Below are positions 9,401-14,383 of a stretch of DNA of 25,574 bases, piece by piece. How positions within the stretch are numbered: position 1 is the stretch's first letter; every line of letters begins with the position of its first letter. Location: positions 1 to 25,574 of the forward strand of contig CAZXVH010000079.1 in NCBI GenBank assembly GCA_964643965.1, written 5' to 3'. The translations under genes and the position numbers were made by a program. Under the pieces are notes generated by a model. It searched no databases. It was given only the letters and a program-made list of their open reading frames with translations, and was not told the DNA's origin. Source of the DNA: GCA-2746795 sp964643965 (GTDB lineage: Bacteria > Chloroflexota > Anaerolineae > Promineifilales > Promineifilaceae).

Positions 9401-9993
9401 GCGAATTGAACCCGGAAGCGCAATTACTGTTGGCGCAGGCAGCGGCTTCTGGCAGCCCACTGCTCACCATCAGCCAATACACGGCGGGAACGGCCGTTGC
9501 CGCCGAGCAAACCGCAGCCTACAACCCAATAGCCCTGCCCCTCTTGCCCGGTGAAGCCATGGGCCTACGCCAGTTGGCTTTATGCCTGGACGCCGCCAAT
9601 AATTGCACCTCGTTAAACGGCCGTGCGCTCAGCCCGGAAACGGCCGCACAACTCAGCAACGTCGCCGCCATCATTTTGCTCACCGGTGAACGAAGCAGCC
9701 TGGTAAACTGGGTCGAGCAGGTAACCGCCAGCAGCCAGGCGCCGCTGGTGGTAGGCAGCACCCAGGCGCTCGCGCCCATGGTGGCGCCTTATTACGCCAG
9801 CGGACAAGTTTCTGGCTATCTGGAAGGGCTGCCGGCCACCATTGCTTACCAAAATAGCTATCAATCCGCCGTCGATTTTACCGCCGCCGACGCCCAATAT
9901 GGCGCTCAAAGCCTGGTACTGTGGGCCGCCGCCCTTATCCTGCTGTTTGGCAGCCTGACATTAGGCTATTTCAGGAAAAATCGTAACAAATGA
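6484..9993 (+). CDS. Double zinc-ribbon protein with about 20 PDWL-type repeats and a membrane-anchored C-terminal domain
   Basis: This 1169-residue protein has three parts. First come two zinc ribbons: CxxC at residues 7/10 and 21/24, and at 36/39 and 50/53. Residues about 55-860 form a long acidic, low-complexity region studded with about 20 copies of a short motif of the form (D/L)-hydrophobic-P-D-W-L, for example IPDWL, NLPDWL, DLPDWL, SLTDWL, PLPEWL, TLPDWL and EMPDWL. Spacing is irregular, often 25-50 residues. A helix at about 912-935 then crosses the membrane, followed by an extracytoplasmic domain of about 200 residues and a final helix (about 1140-1162) with a basic tail (FRKNRNK). 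The zinc ribbons and repeats therefore probably lie in the cytosol. The repeats look like tandem docking motifs for one partner. Start and stop both overlap neighbouring genes by 4 nt. No enzymatic motif is visible. Confidence 0.85.
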   Translation: MSKQTICPECNTGNTPGSKFCSHCGSRLPQSTSILCPKCQAPNPRHNFYCDVCGARLQSGKAPIPPDPEEPEASDLPTSAKMFSLPTRQPGDTGDLDPTKIPDWLKKQQDAQNKPDSDKLPKLSELTPEERAASADLPGWLIDTDSQELLIHSPADITTEHFLHLIRDINEEEREKLTGLLNDPGQEGANLPDWLKNLAQPTPKPADEPPAASPASAGKGQEEEDLDWLLNLDASPADSLAEPIHTLSEEEDDWQAVGDDLPDWLGETGPAGTDLLALPDEKEEFDLETPTQDIPDWLQADSAGTDMLASPKPVESETDLPDWLLGAEQPQTGDKPGEPTPTEAASTRSLTDWLSEFDEEAPAAAPQATLEDDDQPIESQTPKTLTNWLADFEDAEEKDVDETLVEAPASTPSTGLTGWLDNLPETPSDADAEDDLPGTGLTELLMAVEPGEEVAADMSTAVDDLPDWILEGSEPASELDSASIESEDWLTDPVQDPSIATGDTGPLPEWLDELEPEDANAILPSATSELDSALDDLFGKQPVIHTGDLDWLDEPAAPEAESESRPLEEISEKTILSDPDEMATVIDADISLEDNPDWLSELAAFDPNKLVDDAEVMETAVTDSEFPFDFGQPDEEDIIEQTLQETHSEEFNLDDFLEVEEQTSGDWVDIDSILTGKTAAETLPDWLDQLDDAETTLMPEMAQSAEDEEVESIPEWVANLRPGDTGQLQSALPSALFSESDASELLDDEAEFFDAEMPDWLGPTLAAESKAAAASADKDISWLDTDSDLPENASELEAILAELPPAQSPEEMLLKAEIPSWLEDLKPRELTGEAAPLIAQQLESSGPLAGMPQTIAVEPAIAMPRAVSALSIYTITSEQTQQARLLQQLAHQDSQPPQAEQPIISARRVTWLRLLVAFILLAAVFLGLYGPAALQSTVPASVPAPAAALNEVLAQTAGRPILVAFEYTPAYGGELNPEAQLLLAQAAASGSPLLTISQYTAGTAVAAEQTAAYNPIALPLLPGEAMGLRQLALCLDAANNCTSLNGRALSPETAAQLSNVAAIILLTGERSSLVNWVEQVTASSQAPLVVGSTQALAPMVAPYYASGQVSGYLEGLPATIAYQNSYQSAVDFTAADAQYGAQSLVLWAAALILLFGSLTLGYFRKNRNK

Positions 9994-10634
9994 TGAACGA
10001 CACCATTGGTCTGCTCATTGGCTTCACCCTGACTCTGCTGATTTTTAGTTATCTCATCGGCGATAACCCGCTGTTCCGCCTGGGCATCAATATTCTGGTC
10101 GGCGTCAGCGGGGGGTATGCGGGCGTGGTCGTGCTGCGCCAGGTGATTTTGCCGGTATTCGCCCAACTATGGGCTAACCCGGTGAGTGTGCAATCTTTGC
10201 TTTGGCTGGTTCCCATTTTGTTGGCGTTGCTGCTCATTTTGCAGCGCCTACCCGGATTTTCCTGGCTGGGCGACAATGCCCTGGCGCTGCTGATCGGCGT
10301 GGGCATGGCGGTGGCCCTGGTGGGCGCCATTACCGGCACACTCCTGCCCCAGGCGCTGACTTTTGGCGATAATATGGAATATGGTCTGGTGGAAAGTATC
10401 GTCGTGGCGGTTCTCACTATTTGTGTATTGCTGACGTTTACTTTTACCGGCAAAAAAGCGGAGGATGGCTCCTGGGAACGGCCGTTATGGTTGCGTGGTA
10501 TCATGCCCATTGGCCGCTCTGTACTCATGATTACCTTTGGTTTCTTATTCGCCATGATTATTTCCACCAGCCTGGTGCTTTTCACGGAACGAATCGATTA
10601 TTATTTTACCCAGTTGATGCGGCTACTATCATGA
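9990..10634 (+). CDS. Polytopic membrane protein, unknown function
   Basis: This is a 214-residue integral membrane protein with about six hydrophobic stretches, near residues 5-24, 28-50, 66-85, 95-117, 131-150 and 175-200. A charged cytosolic loop (TGKKAEDGSWERPLWLRG) precedes the last helix. No family is recognised. The ATG at 9990 overlaps the stop of the zinc-ribbon gene (ATGA), and its own stop overlaps the ATG of the ASKHA gene (10631-10634), so all three are likely translated together. The clusters of Gly and Val in the second and fourth helices suggest packing against other membrane helices, possibly those of the other block members. An alternative start three nt downstream (second Met) would be equivalent. 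Confidence 0.75.
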   Translation: MMNDTIGLLIGFTLTLLIFSYLIGDNPLFRLGINILVGVSGGYAGVVVLRQVILPVFAQLWANPVSVQSLLWLVPILLALLLILQRLPGFSWLGDNALALLIGVGMAVALVGAITGTLLPQALTFGDNMEYGLVESIVVAVLTICVLLTFTFTGKKAEDGSWERPLWLRGIMPIGRSVLMITFGFLFAMIISTSLVLFTERIDYYFTQLMRLLS

Positions 10635-12340
10635 CAACGGCTCCTGACAATTCCCCCACCCTGCCCGATTCCTACCTGATTGCGGAAATTGGGACGACGA
10701 ACACAACGGCCGTCTTGTTTGATGTGGCGGCCGGTTCTTACCGTTTGCTGGCGCGGGGCGTGGCCCCCACCACCGTCAGCCAACCCTGGTCAGACATCAT
10801 GGTTGGCTTGTTGCAAGCCATTCGCCAAATAGAGCATACCACCGGGCGCAATCTGCTCAACAACCAACAAAAATTGATCACCCCCGCCCGGCTCACAGGC
10901 GAAGGCGTGGATAAATTCGCGGCTATCACCAGCGCCGCGCCTCCCCTCAATACCGTGTTGGTAGGCTTATTTGACGAAGTAAGCCTGGAGAGCGCCCGAC
11001 ACGCGCTCCACACCACTTACGCCCATGAAGTCGATACGTTCAGCCTCAATGACGGCCGAAACGAAGACGAAAAACTAACGGCGCTGATTCAAAAAGAACC
11101 GGACGCCATATTCATTACCGGCGGCACAGATGGCGGCGCGGCGCAGAGATTGCTGCGCCTGGTGGACACCCTGGAATTAGGCATCGGCGTTTTATCTGAA
11201 AAACAGCGGGTGTTTGTGCTGTATGCCGGCAACAAAGCTTTGCGTGAAGCCGTCAATAACCAGCTTAAAGCCGTGGCCCATGTGCAAGTGGCTGAAAATG
11301 TGCGCCCCAGTTTAAGGAGTGAATATATTGATGACGCCGCCCAGGCCATCAGCGCCTTGTATGAAGATGTGAAAATCGAACGGCTGCCCGGCATAAAAAC
11401 GGTGCAATCCTGGACAGGGCAAAATATTATGCCCACCGCCCAGGCGTTCGCCCTGATCACAAAATATTTTGCCGCCCTGCAAAATCAGACCATTCTGGGT
11501 ATCGACATTGGCAGTGACAGCGTGACTTTGATCAGCGCCAATGCCCGCCGCGCCCACATCACGGTGCGCACCGATTTAGGCATGGGTAAACCGTTAGCCA
11601 CGCTGCTTGACAAAGTTTCCCCAGCCGATATTGCCCGCTGGATACCGGAGAAAGTGAAGGAAGAAGAAATTAGGGATTTTATTCTCTACAAGTCACTTTA
11701 TCCGCAAACATTACCCCAAACAGAATTTGAACTTTATCTGGAACAGGCTGTGGCGCGGGAACTCATACGCTGCCTGATACCGACCTCCCTGCCCCATTAT
11801 TCTATGATTTTGGCTCGGGGCGGCATTCTCACAAACACGCCTCGGCCAGCTCACACGGTTTTGATGTTGTTAGATGCCTTGCAACCCACCGGCATCTTTT
11901 CTATTGCCCTGGACAAGTATAATGTGCTGCCAGCGCTGGGCATATTAGCAAAAACAGAGCCAACGGCCGTTGTGCAAGCGCTAGAAGCAGGCGTCCTCAC
12001 CGATTTAGGCTGGGTGATTGTGCCCACCGGCAAAGGCCAATCCGGCCAATCGATCATGACCGGCGTGGTGGATGCAGAAGGGCAGGGCCAATTTAATCTG
12101 GATATTGAACAAGGGACCATTGATACCACCATCCTGGGCACAGGTCAGATCGCCAATGTGACGCTCAATCCGCATAAACAGATTGATATTGGCTTTGGTG
12201 AAGGGAAAAGTAAAAAAATCACGGTACGTGGCGGCGCGGTGGGGCTGGTTATTGATGGCCGAGGACGGCCGTTGCACCTGCCTAATTCTGAAGAGCGATG
12301 CGATCTGGTACGCAAATGGTACTGGGATGTGGGGGGTTAA
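10631..12340 (+). CDS. GlmL/MutL-family ASKHA ATPase (glutamate-mutase-L-like)
   Basis: The 569-residue protein belongs to the ASKHA (actin/Hsp70/sugar kinase) superfamily, nearest to the GlmL/MutL family encoded with cobalamin-dependent glutamate mutase in some anaerobes. Evidence is the phosphate-binding loop IAEIGTTNTTAVLFD at residues 17-31, the adjacent GVAPTTV, and a central IFITGGTDGGAA. A second ASKHA-like hairpin ILGIDIGSDSVTLISA (about 289-304) and ILARGGIL in the C-terminal half are also present. No mutase S/E subunits or cobalamin genes are in the window, so a role in mutase reactivation is doubtful. This is not the DNA mismatch-repair MutL. It is coupled by ATGA overlap to the upstream membrane protein; a longer frame to 10421 only re-reads that gene. 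It is probably an energy-using or switch component of the membrane block. The name is fairly secure, the role is not. Confidence 0.8.
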   Translation: MTTAPDNSPTLPDSYLIAEIGTTNTTAVLFDVAAGSYRLLARGVAPTTVSQPWSDIMVGLLQAIRQIEHTTGRNLLNNQQKLITPARLTGEGVDKFAAITSAAPPLNTVLVGLFDEVSLESARHALHTTYAHEVDTFSLNDGRNEDEKLTALIQKEPDAIFITGGTDGGAAQRLLRLVDTLELGIGVLSEKQRVFVLYAGNKALREAVNNQLKAVAHVQVAENVRPSLRSEYIDDAAQAISALYEDVKIERLPGIKTVQSWTGQNIMPTAQAFALITKYFAALQNQTILGIDIGSDSVTLISANARRAHITVRTDLGMGKPLATLLDKVSPADIARWIPEKVKEEEIRDFILYKSLYPQTLPQTEFELYLEQAVARELIRCLIPTSLPHYSMILARGGILTNTPRPAHTVLMLLDALQPTGIFSIALDKYNVLPALGILAKTEPTAVVQALEAGVLTDLGWVIVPTGKGQSGQSIMTGVVDAEGQGQFNLDIEQGTIDTTILGTGQIANVTLNPHKQIDIGFGEGKSKKITVRGGAVGLVIDGRGRPLHLPNSEERCDLVRKWYWDVGG

Positions 12341-12352
12341 ACCGCAAATCAT

Positions 12353-13411
12353 ATGGAAATCTTTATTCGCTCCACCATCGTCAATCCCCATATTCGCATC
12401 CTGCGCAAACGGCTGCTGCCCACCAGAGGCACCATCGTCACCGGCGTCGGCCAAAAATTAACCGCCAACCAGACGGTCGCCCGCGCCAGCCTGGGTATCA
12501 AGTTCCAGGTTTTACCCTTGAGCGATATGCTCAACCTATCCCCTGCCGACGTCAAGAATCTTTTAACGCTGACGCCTGGAAGCCGCATCACCCAGGGTAT
12601 GCCTTTACTTGAACAAAAGCGGGCTTTAGGGCGCGGAACCACGTTTAATGCCCCCTACGATGGTGAATTCCACGGCGTCAAACAGGGCCGACTCATTATC
12701 AAACAAACGGGCGAAATCTTTGAACTGCGGGCGCTGCTGCCCGGTCGAGTCGTCAAGATTTATCCGGAACGGGGTGTGCTGCTAGAGACATACGGCGCTT
12801 TAATTCAAGGCATCTGGAGTACGGCCGATGAAGTGATGGGCAAAATAAAACTGCTCACCTTTTCGCCTGATGGTTTTATCTTTCCAGAACAACTTAACGC
12901 CGATCTCTCCGGGATGATTTTAGCCATAGGCCATATCGACCAGGCGCACATTTTGGAAAAAGCAAGCGATACCGGTGTACGCGCCATTATCACGGGAACC
13001 ATGCCCTCTCATCTGTTTCCGATTGCCAGGTCTTGCGGTATGCCGATTTTTGTGACTGATGGCGTAGGCGCGTATGGCTTCTCTGCGCCAACCTTTAGCG
13101 CCCTCCAAGAAGCGGAAGGACACATGGCGACACTGTTTCCAGCCGGTTTGGAATCCAGCCGACCAGAGATTATTGTTCCGGTAGAACAAAAGACAACGAG
13201 AGCGCCAGCTTCAGCCACAGAACCTCTGGCTATCGGCCAACAGGTGCGCCTGTTACGGCGACCATACACCAATCAAATAGCAGAAATCACGCATGTTTAC
13301 ACGCGAGCGCAGTGGACAGAAATTGGTTATCGCGCTTATGGCGCTGACGTCCGTTTGAAAACGAATCAGGTTGTGTTTGTGCCTTTCACAAACATGGAAG
13401 CTATCATTTAG
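12353..13411 (+). CDS. Conserved hypothetical beta-rich protein partnered with the GlmL-like ATPase
   Basis: The 352-residue soluble protein is not recognised. It opens with a basic segment (RILRKRLLPTRGTIVTGVGQ). It then has a beta-rich region at about 96-155 (TTFNAPYDGEFHG, ELRALLPGRVVKIYPE) that resembles the barrel-sandwich folds of lipoyl or RnfC-type domains. No lipoyl-lysine motif is present. A Rossmann-like segment (GMILAIGHIDQAHIL to GVRAIITGTMPSHLF, about 185-230) follows. A C-terminal SH3/KOW-like strand pattern (IGQQVRLLRRPYTNQIAEI) ends the protein. It starts 12 nt after the ATPase stop codon, so it is in the same operon and is the most likely direct partner of that ATPase. No signal peptide or membrane helix is seen. 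Confidence 0.65.
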   Translation: MEIFIRSTIVNPHIRILRKRLLPTRGTIVTGVGQKLTANQTVARASLGIKFQVLPLSDMLNLSPADVKNLLTLTPGSRITQGMPLLEQKRALGRGTTFNAPYDGEFHGVKQGRLIIKQTGEIFELRALLPGRVVKIYPERGVLLETYGALIQGIWSTADEVMGKIKLLTFSPDGFIFPEQLNADLSGMILAIGHIDQAHILEKASDTGVRAIITGTMPSHLFPIARSCGMPIFVTDGVGAYGFSAPTFSALQEAEGHMATLFPAGLESSRPEIIVPVEQKTTRAPASATEPLAIGQQVRLLRRPYTNQIAEITHVYTRAQWTEIGYRAYGADVRLKTNQVVFVPFTNMEAII

Positions 13412-13468
13412 CTTTCCGTATCGTTTTGCTAGCCTACTATTGATTCTTAAATTGCATGGAGGGAAATC

Positions 13469-14065
13469 ATGGAAGATGATTACATCGTAGAAGATAATTC
13501 ACCCAATACCGCAGCCCAAGGAAGCAGCAATCGACCGTTTTTAACGGCCGTTGCCGTTCTCCTGTTCATATTCATCGCCGCCGCCGGTTGCGCCGCCGTA
13601 TCGTTATTTACCCGCGATAGCAGCAGCGTCAACAGCCAGGCAGCCGCCGCCACCAGCATTGCCGCCACCAATGAGGCAATTTTAATTGCCAATGCCCAGG
13701 TGACAGAAACCATTGCGGCCATGGAAACGGAAGCGGCGCGGCCCACAAATACACCCACGCCACCGCCGCCCACCTTTACCCCGGAACCCTCCCCTTCCAA
13801 CACGCCCCGGCCATCCAACACGCCAGTAGTCGTTGACGCCGACGGAGACATGGGTGAAGGCGAGGCCGCCGGTACGCCAAACGTTTCTGGCACCAGTGTG
13901 TTTGATCGGGACAGTGACGGCAGCGCCCCGACGCCGATACCGGTAGGCAGTGGCAAGAGTAATGGCTCTTTGCCCGACACCGGGTTTGAGTTATGGGCTA
14001 TCGTGTTGGCGGCGATTGTGCTGGTGGGCATTCTGCTAATGGCGCGCCGGATGCGCGGCGCGTAA
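13469..14065 (+). CDS. LPDTG-type surface protein with Thr/Pro-rich linker
   Basis: This is a 198-residue exported or membrane protein. A hydrophobic segment at residues 22-47 (FLTAVAVLLFIFIAAAGC) follows a short acidic N terminus. An Ala-rich helix, a Thr/Pro-rich linker (NTPTPPPPTFTPEPSPSN, about 92-112) and an acidic spacer come next. LPDTG at 168-172 then precedes a hydrophobic helix and a basic tail (ARRMRGA). The LPxTG, helix, basic tail layout is that of a sortase substrate. No sortase gene is in the window, so an unprocessed double-anchored protein is also possible. GGAGGGAAAT gives a strong ribosome-binding site at 7-nt spacing. It ends the block, 57 nt after the previous gene. Its final 24 nt are the first unit of the tandem repeat that follows. 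Confidence 0.75.
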   Translation: MEDDYIVEDNSPNTAAQGSSNRPFLTAVAVLLFIFIAAAGCAAVSLFTRDSSSVNSQAAAATSIAATNEAILIANAQVTETIAAMETEAARPTNTPTPPPPTFTPEPSPSNTPRPSNTPVVVDADGDMGEGEAAGTPNVSGTSVFDRDSDGSAPTPIPVGSGKSNGSLPDTGFELWAIVLAAIVLVGILLMARRMRGA

Positions 14066-14194
14066 GCGCGCCGGATGCGCGGCGCGTAAGTGCGCCGGAT
14101 GCGCCGGATGCGCGACCCATAAGCGCACCGGATGCGCAACCCGTGAGCATGCCAGATGTGCACGGCGTAAATGTGCCGGATGCGCGGCGCTTAA
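14042..14194. repeat. Tandem array of a 24-bp unit starting inside the stop region of the LPDTG gene
   Basis: Six 24-bp units plus one 9-bp partial unit run head to tail: 14042-14065, 14066-14089, partial 14090-14098, 14099-14122, 14123-14146, 14147-14170 and 14171-14194. The core is GCGCCGGATGCGCGGCGC. The first two units are identical and later ones diverge. Unit 1 encodes the last seven residues and stop of the LPDTG protein, and most later units still end in TAA or TGA. Within a unit, CGCGCC and GGCGCG can pair as a 6-bp stem. There are no unique spacers, so it is not CRISPR. Confidence 0.9.
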
Positions 14195-14227
14195 TCGTCC
14201 CAACCAGGCATTAAATTACACATTATT

Positions 14228-14259
14228 GAAACGGCCGTTTTGTGGGAAACGGCCGTTTC
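14228..14259 (+). terminator. Hairpin terminator built from two AACGGCCGTT palindromes
   Basis: GAAACGGCCGTTT (14228-14240) and AAACGGCCGTTTC (14247-14259) pair as a 13-bp perfect stem with a 6-nt loop, followed by the T-rich TTGCTTTG. It lies at the end of the block that starts at 4771 and is a plausible Rho-independent terminator, although the T-run is interrupted. Each arm is itself a copy of the window's iterated palindrome. Confidence 0.6.
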
Positions 14260-14336
14260 TTGCTTTGTCTCCCGGAAAATGTCGAGAAACCGGTACAAAT
14301 ATCATACTCTCCGACCCCTTTTTAGAAAAATCAATG

Positions 14337-14345
14337 TGTTATAAT
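14337..14345 (+). promoter_or_regulatory. Extended -10 promoter for the tandem kinase gene
   Basis: TGTTATAAT is a perfect extended -10 element (TGnTATAAT), 38 nt before the ATG at 14384. No convincing -35 box lies 16-18 bp upstream, which is acceptable for an extended -10 promoter. The 318-bp gap 14066-14383 is thus accounted for by the 24-bp array, the hairpin and this promoter. Confidence 0.55.
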
Positions 14346-14383
14346 GTGGCATTGTTAGTTGAAAGTGGAAAATATTCAAATCA

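Noticed and set aside
10421..10630. Upstream extension of the GlmL-like ATPase
   Set aside because: It re-reads the 3' end of the membrane gene in another frame; the ATGA overlap at 10631 gives the natural start.
10631..12340. DNA mismatch-repair MutL
   Set aside because: The shared name only reflects the glutamate-mutase L family; there is no GHKL ATPase motif, the fold signature is ASKHA.
14042..14194. CRISPR-like array
   Set aside because: The units abut directly with no unique spacers, and they are graded copies of a coding end; it is a simple tandem repeat.
14042..14194. Similarity to enterobacterial REP/BIME (GCCGGATGCG)
   Set aside because: The core word is similar, but the units are head-to-tail at 24 bp instead of inverted pairs, and unit 1 is coding; probably coincidence.
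13993..14214. Frame encoding APDARRVS-type peptide repeats
   Set aside because: It arises from the 24-bp DNA repeat read in another frame and overlaps the LPDTG gene; no start signal.
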